From: Azonexus sp.
GTDB lineage: Bacteria > Pseudomonadota > Gammaproteobacteria > Burkholderiales > Rhodocyclaceae
Length of the DNA stretch: 64,000 nucleotides
Direction of reading: 5' to 3'
Assembly (NCBI RefSeq): GCF_023150235.1
Contig: NZ_JAKLLH010000020.1
Span: forward strand, 1 to 64,000
In this document: positions 55,241 to 63,542 of the stretch, piece by piece
How the letters are laid out: each line of letters opens with the position of its first letter
Position numbering within the stretch: the stretch's first letter is position 1
The notes under the pieces: model-generated
The model's input: the letters and a program-made list of their open reading frames with translations, nothing else
The model's database searches: none
Told to the model about the DNA's origin: nothing
Made by a program: the position numbers and the translations under genes

Positions 55241-55435
55241 ATGGAAAACCGAACCGCTCGCCTGACCCTGCTCATCGATCCCATCAAGAAGCGTCTCTTC
55301 GAGGAAATCTGCGCCGAACACGACCTTACGCCGTCGCAGGTGGTGCGCCGGATGATCCGCGAGTACATCCTGGAAAACGCCGGCGGGCGCGAGTTGCCCG
55401 ACTGGCTGAAGCCAGGCCTCAGGAGCGGCGAATAG
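55241..55435 (+). CDS. ribbon-helix-helix (CopG-like) DNA-binding protein
   Basis: A 64-residue protein beginning with a beta strand (RTARLTLLIDP), then two helices (IKKRLFEEICAEHDL and TPSQVVRRMIREYI), the typical RHH pattern of a dimeric regulator. AAGGAGA precedes the ATG at 55241. It is divergent from the SulP transporter gene with a repeat-rich spacer, so it likely regulates that gene and itself. No toxin gene adjoins, which argues against a toxin-antitoxin pair. Confidence 0.85.
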   Translation: MENRTARLTLLIDPIKKRLFEEICAEHDLTPSQVVRRMIREYILENAGGRELPDWLKPGLRSGE

Positions 55436-55441
55436 GCGGCT

Positions 55442-55699
55442 TCACTCCCGTGGTGCCTGCGCCATCATTTCCCGCAGTATCCTGGCCACGGACCAGATCA
55501 TCACCGCCAGGCCACCGGCGATGCCGGCAAGCGCCTCGGCCTTGCTGTTGGGAAAGCCGGTGGTCAGAACATGCTGGCCGTTGGCCAGCCAGATCGCCGA
55601 AATCGCGACACAGCTCAGGCCAAAAATATCGGCAATGCCGTAGAGAAAGATGCGCAGCGTCAGACGCGGGCGTGGGGGGCGGGGAGAGCTTCCAAACAT
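55442..55699 (-). CDS. small hypothetical membrane protein, 85 aa
   Basis: A short protein with a basic N-terminus (PRPPRPRLTLR) and two hydrophobic segments (about residues 20-40 and 55-75), giving a two-helix membrane protein. It is convergent with the RHH gene and divergent from the DUF411 gene. The family is not recognised. Its reality rests on membrane-like composition only. Confidence 0.5.
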   Translation of the reverse strand: MFGSSPRPPRPRLTLRIFLYGIADIFGLSCVAISAIWLANGQHVLTTGFPNSKAEALAGIAGGLAVMIWSVARILREMMAQAPRE

Positions 55700-55710
55700 G
55701 GCGGTATGGC

Positions 55711-55716
55711 TATAAT
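55711..55716 (+). promoter_or_regulatory. -10 hexamer for the DUF411 gene
   Basis: TATAAT occurs 40 bases before the GTG start. A clear -35 is not seen. The start point near 55723 would leave a 28-base leader, which supports the GTG at 55751. Confidence 0.4.
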
Positions 55717-55750
55717 CGCGGAATCCGCATTTTCTCCCGAAGGGGCTGTC

Positions 55751-56257
55751 GTGTCGCGTCTTTCCTTACTGGCATTTTCCCTGATCACGGCCCTGGGCCT
55801 GGCCGTGCCACCGGCCATGGCCGGCGAGCCGCCGTTGGTGGAAATCCACATGCCCAGCCCCTGCCTGGCCTGCATCGACTGGGGCAGCTACCTGGCCGAC
55901 AACGGCTTCAAGGTCCGCTACGTCGAAAGTCGCGACATGGCTGCGGTCAAGAAACGTCTGAAGGTGCCGCAGGCGGTTGAATCGGTGCATACCGCGGTGG
56001 TTGCCGGCTACTTCGTCGAAGGCCACGCCTACGCCGAGGATATTCACGAGTTGCTGCGCGACAAGCCCAAGGCGCGCGGTATCGCGGTACCGGGGTTGCC
56101 GATTGGCGCGCCGGGGCGCGAATACTCTAACCCGACTTGTGAAACCGCCTGTACGACGCTGGACAACACCACCGGCGAAAAGGCGCCGAAGCGCGAGTTG
56201 TTCGACACCCTGCTGATCCTGCCCGACGGCAAGACCAAGACCTGGGCGCGCCACTGA
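55751..56257 (+). CDS. DUF411-family periplasmic protein
   Basis: A 168-residue exported protein with a signal peptide (about residues 1-25, ending in PAMAGEP) and the DUF411 core: MPSPCLACIDWGSYLADNGF with its CxxC-type pair, ESVHTAVVAGYFVEGHAYAEDI and a C-terminal LILPDGKTKTWARH. Members are often near copper or other metal resistance genes and probably bind metal or act as thiol proteins. GTG 55751 fits the signal peptide; an ATG at 55706 would add residues before it and overlaps the -10 hexamer. Confidence 0.85.
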   Translation: MSRLSLLAFSLITALGLAVPPAMAGEPPLVEIHMPSPCLACIDWGSYLADNGFKVRYVESRDMAAVKKRLKVPQAVESVHTAVVAGYFVEGHAYAEDIHELLRDKPKARGIAVPGLPIGAPGREYSNPTCETACTTLDNTTGEKAPKRELFDTLLILPDGKTKTWARH

Positions 56258-56284
56258 GCCCTGGCACGAGGTTCCGGCGGCGGC

Positions 56285-56301
56285 CGAGGCCTCAGGCCTC
56301 G
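56285..56301. terminator. hairpin between convergent DUF411 and flavoprotein genes
   Basis: CGAGGCC and GGCCTCG are separated by TCA. It follows the DUF411 stop by about 30 bases. There is no T tract. Confidence 0.35.
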
Positions 56302-56338
56302 CCGGCGGGGTGGCCGGGTCATGCCGCTTGCTTCGACC

Positions 56339-57616
56339 TCAAGGACTGGCCGGGGCTTTCAGCCCCAGCTCCGCGAACATCGCCAGCGCCCAGGCCAGGT
56401 CGTCGTCGGCCGGTTGCGCCAGCCGTTGCTGTTTCACCGTTTGCATGATTTCCCCATCGCCGCGCAGGCGGTAGTGGGTATCGATGCGTGTCATTTCCAG
56501 CGGTTCGGCACGTTGAATGACGATGCAGGTACTGTCCGGCAATTCCGGGGTGGCGCTGGTTTCCTCGACGCGAGCAGCGATCTGGCGGGCGGCAATGCGA
56601 CCCTGGCGGGCAGCGATCTGGCCGGTTTTCGGATAGTGACCAAACAGGGTCGAGACCCGGTCGATGGCATCGCCGATCACGAATACCCGTTCATCGCCCG
56701 GCCACTGCAGGGTTTGCGCATCCACGCCCAGCCAGGGGGAGGCGCCGTCGGCGGACAAGCCCGGCAGGCTGGCTGCACGCTGTGCCGGCATCAGGATTGC
56801 GGCGTCGAAGTCGATGGTATCGAACTCGGTGACGATGCGTTTTTTCCCGGGGTCGAGTTCGCGAATGCTGGCTTGCGGCATGTAAAGAATGCGGTCGCGG
56901 TAGGCTTCGCGGAAAATCCGGTCGAAGGCGATGGCCGGTAGATTGGGGTCGAGGATCGTGATGCGGCCGGGCAGGCCCTGTCTTTGCAGCCAGTCGGCAA
57001 TCAGCACGGCGCGCTCGTAAGGTGCGGGCGGGCAGCGGTAGGGCATGGGCGGAATGTTCATCACCAGGTTGCCGCCGCGAAAAGCCTGCAGCATGGCTTT
57101 CAGTCGTTGCAAGCCGGCCGGCTCGGCAAAGCCGCTGGGATGGTGCTGGCGACAATGATCGGCCGCGTCACGGTCGACGCCGAACCAGGGCGAAAAATCC
57201 TCGGCGATGCCGGGCGAGGCAAGTAGCCAGTCATAGTGCAGGCTCCCGGCATCGGTATCGACACGACGGGCCACGCGATCAATGCCGCGAATCTCGCCGG
57301 CAAGAAAGCGGTAGCCCCCGGCCTTCGCCACTTCCGCCAGATCGTGACGCAGTCGTGCCTCGTCGCTCAGGCCGACCAGCCAGCGGCTGGACAACGGGCG
57401 CGAGAAAAAAAACTGCTCACGGTCGATGAGCGTGATTTCGGCAGCGGGCAACAAGGCCCGCAAATGCCGTGCCGCCGCCAGCCCGCCCCAGCCGCCGCCA
57501 AGAACGAGAAGGCGGGGGCGGCTGGATGTGGCGGAGCGGGCGGGGGCGGCTGGAGGCGCAAGCAGGGATGCGAGTGCCAGCGCGGCGGCGGACTTGAGCA
57601 GTTTTCGGCGTTGCAT
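56339..57616 (-). CDS. exported FAD-dependent oxidoreductase, flavocytochrome c/sulfide dehydrogenase flavoprotein-like
   Basis: A 425-residue protein with a twin-arginine-like signal (RRKLLKSAAALALASLL). The FAD fold is LLVLGGGWGGLAAARHLRAL, with a second nucleotide region, as in the FCSD/SQR family. A conserved Cys in PPMPYRCPPAPYERA matches the active-site region. The C-terminal part includes the flavin-binding GDAIDR block. Members oxidise sulfide to polysulfide or sulfur, passing electrons to cytochrome c. No cytochrome partner gene is next to it, so activity is inferred only by family. Confidence 0.85.
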   Translation of the reverse strand: MQRRKLLKSAAALALASLLAPPAAPARSATSSRPRLLVLGGGWGGLAAARHLRALLPAAEITLIDREQFFFSRPLSSRWLVGLSDEARLRHDLAEVAKAGGYRFLAGEIRGIDRVARRVDTDAGSLHYDWLLASPGIAEDFSPWFGVDRDAADHCRQHHPSGFAEPAGLQRLKAMLQAFRGGNLVMNIPPMPYRCPPAPYERAVLIADWLQRQGLPGRITILDPNLPAIAFDRIFREAYRDRILYMPQASIRELDPGKKRIVTEFDTIDFDAAILMPAQRAASLPGLSADGASPWLGVDAQTLQWPGDERVFVIGDAIDRVSTLFGHYPKTGQIAARQGRIAARQIAARVEETSATPELPDSTCIVIQRAEPLEMTRIDTHYRLRGDGEIMQTVKQQRLAQPADDDLAWALAMFAELGLKAPASP

Positions 57617-57757
57617 GAGGCTTATCCAGGAGAAGGGCGGGGAGATCGAGCCAGCGAAGCTGCCGGCCTTGTCTCCTTCGGCGCTTCATTTGTGCACATC
57701 CCGCGGGTTTGAAACGCTGTTTGCCGGAATGGGATGTTGAGTGGGCTGAGTGGGTGA

Positions 57758-57786
57758 ATTGATTTTTTATTTTCAACAAAATCAAT
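57758..57786. promoter_or_regulatory. AT-rich inverted repeat
   Basis: ATTGATTTT and AAAATCAAT, nine bases each, are separated by 11 bases. Regulator unknown. Confidence 0.35.
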
Positions 57787-57877
57787 AGGTTAATATTTTG
57801 CTCAAACTTCGGGCAGGGCGGGAAAAAGGCTTACCGAACGGCTACTTGGCTACACTGCTCACGACTCATTCACAGAC

Positions 57878-57900
57878 TTATCCACAGCTTTTGTGGATAG
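57878..57900. promoter_or_regulatory. inverted pair of DnaA-box-like sequences
   Basis: TTATCCACA (57878-57886) matches the strong DnaA box exactly, and TGTGGATAG (57892-57900) is its inverse with one mismatch. Together they form a short hairpin-like repeat. Confidence 0.45.
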
Positions 57901-57941
57901 CTGTAAAAGCCCAAGCGCACACGCCGGGTTCGGAGCGAAAG

Positions 57942-57958
57942 TTAAAGTGATACTTTAA
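57942..57958. promoter_or_regulatory. operator-like palindrome upstream of the binding protein gene
   Basis: TTAAAGTGATACTTTAA: arms TTAAAGT and ACTTTAA with a 3-base centre. It lies 150 bases upstream of the ATG at 58109. Confidence 0.4.
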
Positions 57959-58108
57959 GCCTGAAAGCGGGATTTCGCCGTGCCACGGATCAAATCGGAG
58001 GTCGAAGACGGCCAGGGGCGGGCTGCTCAGCCCCTTGCTCCGGCCCGGGATGGCCGCGACAATAGCCGCCGCTGCCGGCGGTTCGTCGGTTTTATCCCTG
58101 GAGCTCCC

Positions 58109-59260
58109 ATGCACAAAATTACCCTGGCCGCCCTGCTGGCCGCCTTGCTCGGCAACGCGCTGCCGGCGCTGGCCGAAATCAAGGTCGGCGTGATCGCCTC
58201 ATCCACCGGCCCAACCGCCGCCGTCGGCATCCCGCAGAAAAACACCGCGGCGCTGCTGCCGGCCGAAATCGCCGGGCAGAAGGTCGAATACATCATTCTT
58301 GATGATGCTTCCGACCCGACCCACGCGGTGACCAACGTCAAGAAGCTGCTCAGCGAGCACAAGGTCGACGCGCTGATCGGCCCGACCACCACGCCGGCGG
58401 CGCTGGCCATGCTCGACTTCGTCGCCGAGGCGAAGACGCCGCTGCTGACCACGGTCGGCTCTTCGGCGATCATCCTGCCGCTCGACGACAAGAAAAAATG
58501 GGTGTTCAAGACCACCCAGAACGACGACCTGATCTCCGAAGCCGTGCTCGCGCACATGACCGCCGCCGGGATCAAGACCCTCGGCTTCATCGGCTTCAAC
58601 GATCCGTATGGCGAAAACTGGTTCAAGGTGTTCACCCCGCTCGCCGAAAAAGCCGGTATCCGCGTCGTCGCCAGCGAACGCTACAACCGCACCGACTCGT
58701 CGGTGACGCCGCAGGTGCTCAAGCTGATTTCCGCCAAGCCGGACGCCGTCTTCGTCGCCGCCACCGGCGGCCCGGCGGTGCTGCCGCAGGCCGGCCTGCT
58801 GGAAAAGGGCTACAAGGGCCGCGTCTATCAGACGCACGGCGTCGCCACCCAGGACTTCATCCGCCTCGGCGGCAAGAACGTCGAAGGCATGCTGATGGCC
58901 GGCGGCCCGATGCTGGTGGTCGACGACCTCGCCGACAACAACCCGATCAAGCCGGTTGCGCAGCACTACATCAAGACCTACGAAGCCCGCTTCGGCGCTG
59001 GCAGCGTCTCGACCTTCGGCGCCAACACCTGGGACGCCGGCCTGCTATTGCAGAAAGCCGTGCCCGAGGCGCTCAAGAAGGCCAAGCCGGGCACCCCGGA
59101 ATTCCGCATCGCGCTGCGCGACGCGCTGGAAAAGAGCAAGGAAGTGGTTGGCGCCCAGGGCGTCTTCAACATGAGCGCCGGCAACCACAACGGCATGGAC
59201 CAGCGCGCCCGGGTGATGATGACGGTCAAGGGCGGCAAGTGGACCCTGGTCAAGGACTGA
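58109..59260 (+). CDS. periplasmic binding protein of the branched-chain amino acid type
   Basis: A 383-residue exported protein with a signal peptide (about 1-22, ending in LPALA-E) and a type I periplasmic-binding fold. Typical features are IASSTGPTAAVGIPQKNT near the start, LIGPTTTPAALAM and a FGANTWDAGLLL region. Members bind leucine/isoleucine/valine, amides or aromatic acids; the ligand is not inferable. No permease or ATPase gene adjoins, so it is an orphan receptor here. I start at the ATG at 58109; the longer frame lacks a signal peptide. Two DnaA-like site pairs flank the gene. Confidence 0.88.
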   Translation: MHKITLAALLAALLGNALPALAEIKVGVIASSTGPTAAVGIPQKNTAALLPAEIAGQKVEYIILDDASDPTHAVTNVKKLLSEHKVDALIGPTTTPAALAMLDFVAEAKTPLLTTVGSSAIILPLDDKKKWVFKTTQNDDLISEAVLAHMTAAGIKTLGFIGFNDPYGENWFKVFTPLAEKAGIRVVASERYNRTDSSVTPQVLKLISAKPDAVFVAATGGPAVLPQAGLLEKGYKGRVYQTHGVATQDFIRLGGKNVEGMLMAGGPMLVVDDLADNNPIKPVAQHYIKTYEARFGAGSVSTFGANTWDAGLLLQKAVPEALKKAKPGTPEFRIALRDALEKSKEVVGAQGVFNMSAGNHNGMDQRARVMMTVKGGKWTLVKD

Positions 59261-59307
59261 GCCTGCCCGTCGCTACCGCTGGCGCGGCCGGCGGCTAGCC
59301 TGGAACG

Positions 59308-59339
59308 AAACCGCCGCCGGCGAACCCGGCGGCGGTTTT
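59308..59339 (+). terminator. terminator of the binding-protein gene
   Basis: AAACCGCCGCCGG pairs with CCGGCGGCGGTTT around CGAAC, ending in TTTT; 48 bases after the stop. Confidence 0.8.
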
Positions 59340-59441
59340 GCGTTGACCGCCCGGTCGACCGTGGAAATAGGCTATTGCTGAAATTTTGGGCAGGTGCAAA
59401 AAGCGCCGTCGCGCCAAGGGCTTGGGTGACTTGCTCAGGGC

Positions 59442-59476
59442 TTGTCCACAGCCTTGACGACAGCTTCTGGGGATAA
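59442..59476. promoter_or_regulatory. second inverted pair of DnaA-box-like sequences
   Basis: TTGTCCACA (59442-59450) and, on the other strand, TTATCCCCA (59468-59476). Each differs from TTATCCACA by one base. Confidence 0.35.
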
Positions 59477-59487
59477 GGAAAAAGCGC

Positions 59488-59526
59488 GTTTTTCACGGTC
59501 GACCGTGAAAAGCAGCGATTTTCCCG
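59488..59526. repeat. CACGGTCGACCGTG palindromic element, copy 6
   Basis: Core at 59494-59507 with TTTT/AAAA flanks. The right arm reads AGCAGCGATTTTCCC, almost the same as copy 2 located 54 kb away. Confidence 0.8.
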
Positions 59527-59540
59527 TCGTCCGGACGTGA

Positions 59541-59564
59541 AAAAGGCCGGGGATCCCCGGCCTT
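59541..59564 (-). terminator. terminator of metG
   Basis: A perfect inverted repeat AAGGCCGGGG / CCCCGGCCTT with an AT centre (59543-59564). Read leftward it is followed by a T run (59539-59544), as expected for the leftward metG. Confidence 0.8.
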
Positions 59565-59586
59565 CAGGTGGGCGGCAGCTGGCCGC

Positions 59587-61716
59587 TTATTTGACGCGCA
59601 TCCCCGGCGTCGCGCCTGAGTCGGGCGAGAGCAGGTAGATGCCGGGGGTTTTGCCGTCCGGGTCGGAGGCGGCCATGACCATGCCTTCGGACAGCCCGAA
59701 CTTCATCTTGCGCGGCGCCAGGTTGGCGACCATCACCGTCAGGCGGCCGATCAGCTGGGCCGGGTCGTAGGCGGCCTTGATTCCGGCGAAGACGTTGCGC
59801 GTCTTTTCCTCGCCGATGTCCAGGGTCAGGCGCACCAGCTTGTCGGCGCCTTCGACGTGCTCGGCGTTGGCGATCAGCGCGATGCGCAGGTCGATCTTCA
59901 TGAAGTCGTCGATGCTGCACAGGCCGTCGTCGGCCGCCGGGGCGGCTTCCTTCTGGTCGGCGGCCTTGCCGGCCTTTTCAGCCTTGGCGGGTTTTTCCGC
60001 TTTTTTGCTGTCGACCGTGGCGACCTCGGCGGTCGGCGCCAGCGACTGCTTGTTGGCTTCGATCAGCTTGTCGATTTGCTTGGGATCGACGCGAGTCATC
60101 AGGTGGTTGTAGGCGTTGATCGCGTGGCCGGCGGCGAGCAGGGTCTGGCTGTCGGCCCAGGTCAGCGGCGCCAGGTTCATGAAGGCTTCGATCTTTTCGG
60201 CGACGGCCGGCAGGATCGGCTTCAAGAGCACGGTGAGCAGGCGGAACAGGTTGAGCGCGTTGGAGCAGGCGGCGTGCAGTTCGGCGTCCTTGCCCTCCTG
60301 CTTGGCCAGTTCCCACGGCTTGACGCTATCGACGTACTGGTTGGCGCCGTCGGTCAGGGCCATGATTTCGCGGATTGCCTTGCCGAATTCACGGGCTTCG
60401 TAGAGCTCGGCGATGCGCGGCGCGGCATCAAAGATGGCGCGGATTGCCGGCAGGGTCTCGTCGGCCGGCGCGAGCTGGCCGTTGAAGCGCTTGGCGATGA
60501 AGCCGGCCGAGCGGCTGGCGATGTTCACGTACTTGCCGACCAGGTCGGAATTGACGCGGGCGGTGAAGTCGTCGAAGGAAAGGTCGATGTCTTCCATCGT
60601 CGCCGACAGCTTGGCGGCGAAGTAGTAGCGCAGCCATTCCGGGTTGAGGCCGTTGTCGATGAAGCTCTGCGCGGTGATGAAGGTGCCGCGCGATTTCGAC
60701 ATCTTGGCGCCGTCGACCGTGAGAAAGCCGTGCGCGAAGATCTTGCTCGGGGTGCGGAAGCCGGCCTGCTCCAGCTCGGCCGGCCAGAACAGCGCGTGGA
60801 AGTAGAGGATGTCCTTGCCGATGAAGTGGTAGAGCTCGGTGCTCGAATCCTTCTTGAAGAACTCGTCGAAATCGAGGCCCTTCTTGGCGCACAGGTTCTT
60901 GAACGAGCCCATGTAGCCGATCGGGGCGTCGAGCCAGACGTAGAAGTACTTGCCCGTGCTGTTGCCAAATTCGTCGGGAATCTCAAAGCCGAAATAGGGC
61001 GCATCGCGCGAGATGTCCCAGTCGAAGAGCTTGTTGTCGCCGGGCGCGCCCAGCCATTCCTGCATCTTGTTGGCGGCTTCGGCCTGCAGTACGCCGCTGG
61101 CGGTGTATTGGCGCAGGAAGCTTTCGCAACGCGGGTCGGAGAGCTTGAAGAAGTAGTGATCGGAGTTGCGCAGCTCCGGCTTGGCGCCGGAAACGGCAGA
61201 GAAGGGCTCGATCAGGTCGGTCGGCGCGTAGGCGGCGCCGCAGGCTTCGCAGTTGTCGCCGTACTGGTCCTTGGCGTGGCACTTCGGGCACTCGCCCTTG
61301 ATGAAGCGGTCGGGCAGGAACATCTGCTTGACCGGGTCGTAGTACTGCTCGATGGTGCGCACCTCGATCAGCCCGGCCGCCTTGAGCTTGCCGTAGATGT
61401 CGTTGGCACACGCGCGGGTTTCCGGCGAGTGGGTGCTGTAATAGTTGTCGAAACCGACGTGGAAGCTGGAAAAGTCGCGGAAATGCTCGCCATGCACGCG
61501 CTCGATCAGTTGCTCCGGGGTAATCCCTTCCTTCTCGGCACGGAGCATGATCGGCGTGCCGTGGGTGTCGTCGGCGCAGACGTACCAGCATTCGTTGCCG
61601 GACATTTTCTGGAAACGGACCCAGATGTCGGTCTGGATGTACTCGACCAGATGGCCGAGGTGGATCGCGCCGTTGGCGTAGGGCAGGGCGGAAGTGACAA
61701 GAATCTTGCGGGTCAT
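59587..61716 (-). CDS. metG: methionyl-tRNA synthetase
   Basis: A 709-residue class I aminoacyl-tRNA synthetase. It has the HIGH-like HLGH at the N-terminus ([17 protein letters not shown]), a zinc knuckle with Cys pairs ([17 protein letters not shown]), and KMSKS in [11 protein letters not shown]. The C-terminal Trbp111-like tRNA-binding domain (about 600-709) is present after an Ala/Lys-rich linker. I start at the ATG at 61716 ([16 protein letters not shown]). It is divergent from the apbC direction with a signalling gene between. Confidence 0.97.
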   Translation of the reverse strand: MTRKILVTSALPYANGAIHLGHLVEYIQTDIWVRFQKMSGNECWYVCADDTHGTPIMLRAEKEGITPEQLIERVHGEHFRDFSSFHVGFDNYYSTHSPETRACANDIYGKLKAAGLIEVRTIEQYYDPVKQMFLPDRFIKGECPKCHAKDQYGDNCEACGAAYAPTDLIEPFSAVSGAKPELRNSDHYFFKLSDPRCESFLRQYTASGVLQAEAANKMQEWLGAPGDNKLFDWDISRDAPYFGFEIPDEFGNSTGKYFYVWLDAPIGYMGSFKNLCAKKGLDFDEFFKKDSSTELYHFIGKDILYFHALFWPAELEQAGFRTPSKIFAHGFLTVDGAKMSKSRGTFITAQSFIDNGLNPEWLRYYFAAKLSATMEDIDLSFDDFTARVNSDLVGKYVNIASRSAGFIAKRFNGQLAPADETLPAIRAIFDAAPRIAELYEAREFGKAIREIMALTDGANQYVDSVKPWELAKQEGKDAELHAACSNALNLFRLLTVLLKPILPAVAEKIEAFMNLAPLTWADSQTLLAAGHAINAYNHLMTRVDPKQIDKLIEANKQSLAPTAEVATVDSKKAEKPAKAEKAGKAADQKEAAPAADDGLCSIDDFMKIDLRIALIANAEHVEGADKLVRLTLDIGEEKTRNVFAGIKAAYDPAQLIGRLTVMVANLAPRKMKFGLSEGMVMAASDPDGKTPGIYLLSPDSGATPGMRVK

Positions 61717-61846
61717 GATCGGCTTTGTGCGTTGCGGCAAAGGATGAATTTTAAAGGCAAAGTCGCCGCCTGTGCGGCGTGCTGCGGGCCGGATCGCATC
61801 TGCCCGGTGAGGCTGGCAGGTGAGGCTGGCCGGCGGTTTTTACGGA

Positions 61847-61884
61847 TATTCACGGTCGACCGTGAAAATGCGGGATTTTTCCCT
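61847..61884. repeat. CACGGTCGACCGTG palindromic element, copy 7
   Basis: Core at 61851-61864, with TT/AA flanks and right arm TGCGGGATTTTTCCC. It lies between the metG start and the diguanylate cyclase gene end. Confidence 0.8.
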
Positions 61885-61957
61885 GCGCGGCGGCAAGGTG
61901 GCGGTATCTTCCGGGTGGCGCCGGGCCGAAAGCGCGTTTTTCGGCCCGGGGCCGGCT

Positions 61958-63274
61958 TCAGCCTTCGACTACCCGGTTGCGCCCGCTCTCCTTGGCGCGG
62001 TAAACCGCTTCATCGGCGCGCGCGATCATGGCTGCCAGCGATTCGCCGAGCGCGGTGGTAAAGCCGATGCTGGCACTGAGCAGGATGCGTTCGCCCTGCC
62101 AGCGCAGGTCGCAGGCCTTGACCGCGGCGCGCAGCCGCTCGAAGTGCGCGGCGGCATCCTCGCGCCGTGGCAGCAGACTGAGGCAGACGAATTCCTCGCC
62201 GCCGAAGCGGGCCAGGATGTCGCTTTCGGGCAGCGTCCGGCGCATCGTCGCGGCCAGCATCTTGAGCGCTGCATCGCCGGCATCGTGGCCGAACTGGTCG
62301 TTGATGCGCTTGAAATGGTCGGCGTCGATCATCGCCAACGCCAGCTGCAGGTCGCTGCCGTTGCGCGCCGAGGCGTGCAGCGCGTTGCCCAGCTCGAACA
62401 GGTGGCGGCGGTTGTAGAGGCCCGTCAAGTAGTCGCGTGTCGCCATGTCGCGCAACTGGCGGACGTGGCCGATCATGTTGGTATTCTGGGTGACGCGACA
62501 GAAAAATTCTTCGCTCTGAAAGCGCTTGGAGAGAAAGTCGTTGGCACCGGCCTTGAGCATCGCTGCCGAGAGGTCCGGGTGCTCGGCGTCGGAGAGGGCG
62601 ATGATCGCCATGTCCTCGCGCCGGTAGCGGCGGCGGATTTCGCGGATCAGCTCCAGACCATCCATTTCCGGCATGTGGTAATCGGTCAGCACCAGCACGA
62701 TGTCCGGGTGGGCGGCGATCTGCGCCAGCGCTTCCTTGCCGTGGGCAGCGGTGAGAATCAGGAAATGATATTGCGTCAGCAGCCCGCTGAGGTGGGTGCG
62801 GAAAGTGATCGAATCGTCGACCACCAGTACCTTGGTGCGCAGGTTCTGGCGCAGCCGGGCGACCAGGTAGGCGACATCCTCGATGGCGCCGGTATTGGAC
62901 TTGATGATGTAGTCGATGACCCGCTTTTCCAGCACCGCACGCCGCACTTCCGGGTTGAGCGTGCCGGTGAGGACGATGATCGGCACTTCGTAGCCGCTGA
63001 CCAGATCGACGATTTCGCTGCCGCTGGCATCGGGCAGGGTGAGGTCGAGCACGGCGCAGAAAAAGTCCCTGGCCCTCGCTTCAAGCAGGGTTTTGGCCTC
63101 GGCCAGGCTGCCGGCTTCAAGAGCGCGCACGCCGGGTAATAATTGTAGCGTTTCGCGCAGGCTGATGCGCACGGTGCGGCTGTCCTCGACCAGGAGCACG
63201 GTGATTTCCCCGTTTTCCGGCGGCAGATTGCCCAGGCGAGCCAGTTTGTTGCCAGACGAGGAGGGAAAGAACAT
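61958..63274 (-). CDS. response regulator diguanylate cyclase, REC-REC-GGDEF
   Basis: A 438-residue cytoplasmic protein. Receiver 1 (about 20-135) has VEDS, phospho-acceptor Asp in VLDLTLPDASG and Lys in IIKSN; receiver 2 (about 145-260) has VDDS, Asp in LTDYHMPEMDG and Lys in LSKRF. The GGDEF domain (about 275-438) contains DYLTGLYNRRHL, the substrate loop and active site GGEEF, so it should make cyclic di-GMP. No classical RxxD inhibitory site is obvious in front. The start is the ATG at 63274; the upstream frame is not supported by a ribosome site. Confidence 0.93.
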   Translation of the reverse strand: MFFPSSSGNKLARLGNLPPENGEITVLLVEDSRTVRISLRETLQLLPGVRALEAGSLAEAKTLLEARARDFFCAVLDLTLPDASGSEIVDLVSGYEVPIIVLTGTLNPEVRRAVLEKRVIDYIIKSNTGAIEDVAYLVARLRQNLRTKVLVVDDSITFRTHLSGLLTQYHFLILTAAHGKEALAQIAAHPDIVLVLTDYHMPEMDGLELIREIRRRYRREDMAIIALSDAEHPDLSAAMLKAGANDFLSKRFQSEEFFCRVTQNTNMIGHVRQLRDMATRDYLTGLYNRRHLFELGNALHASARNGSDLQLALAMIDADHFKRINDQFGHDAGDAALKMLAATMRRTLPESDILARFGGEEFVCLSLLPRREDAAAHFERLRAAVKACDLRWQGERILLSASIGFTTALGESLAAMIARADEAVYRAKESGRNRVVEG

Positions 63275-63397
63275 GGCGTGCAGTCCGGGAAAAGACGGAT
63301 GAAAGAGAGGGGAGGCGGCGCGAATGAGGAAAACGCGGAATATTAGCCCATGGCGCTGGTAGTGTCTTCTCTCCCGTGCCGGCAATTGGAATTCACT

Positions 63398-63424
63398 CTG
63401 TTCCCGGCGCTACGCCGGGAACAG
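63398..63424. other. strong intergenic hairpin
   Basis: CTGTTCCCGGCG and CGCCGGGAACAG pair as a perfect 12-base stem with loop CTA. It lies between the divergent signalling gene and apbC, about 120 bases before the apbC ATG. It is not followed by T residues on either side, so it is not a standard terminator. Confidence 0.6.
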
Positions 63425-63434
63425 GGCTTTCGGT

Positions 63435-63440
63435 TATACT
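63435..63440 (+). promoter_or_regulatory. possible -10 element for apbC
   Basis: TATACT, 103 bases before the ATG and just after the hairpin. No convincing -35. Confidence 0.25.
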
Positions 63441-63542
63441 CTACAAAATTGGTCGGGTATTATTGGCCCGGCCTTTTGGCACATCCGTGCCCCAAGAGGG
63501 TTCATCCCGGTACATCACGACAGTCACGACAGCGGAGTTCAC

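Larger units (their letters stand above)
57617..58108. other. 492-base divergent region between the flavoprotein and the binding protein genes
   Basis: No coding sequence of note. It contains three symmetrical sequences: ATTGATTTT/AAAATCAAT at 57758-57786, a pair of inverted DnaA-box-like sites at 57878-57900, and TTAAAGTGATACTTTAA at 57942-57958. The central part is AT-rich compared with neighbours. Confidence 0.5.
59261..59586. other. 326-base gap between convergent genes, rich in symmetrical sequences
   Basis: It holds the binding-protein terminator, a degenerate GGTCGACC-centred element near 59352-59365, DnaA-like sites at 59442-59476, a perfect CACGGTCGACCGTG element and the metG terminator. 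No gene is visible. Confidence 0.6.

Noticed and set aside
55241..55435. RHH protein as the antitoxin of a toxin-antitoxin pair
   Set aside because: No toxin-like gene overlaps or follows it; the next gene is a convergent small membrane protein.
59857..62061. A 734-codon open frame opposite metG
   Set aside because: Its composition (Val-, Gly-, Asp-rich, no motifs) is typical of a shadow frame; metG on the other strand has all signature motifs.
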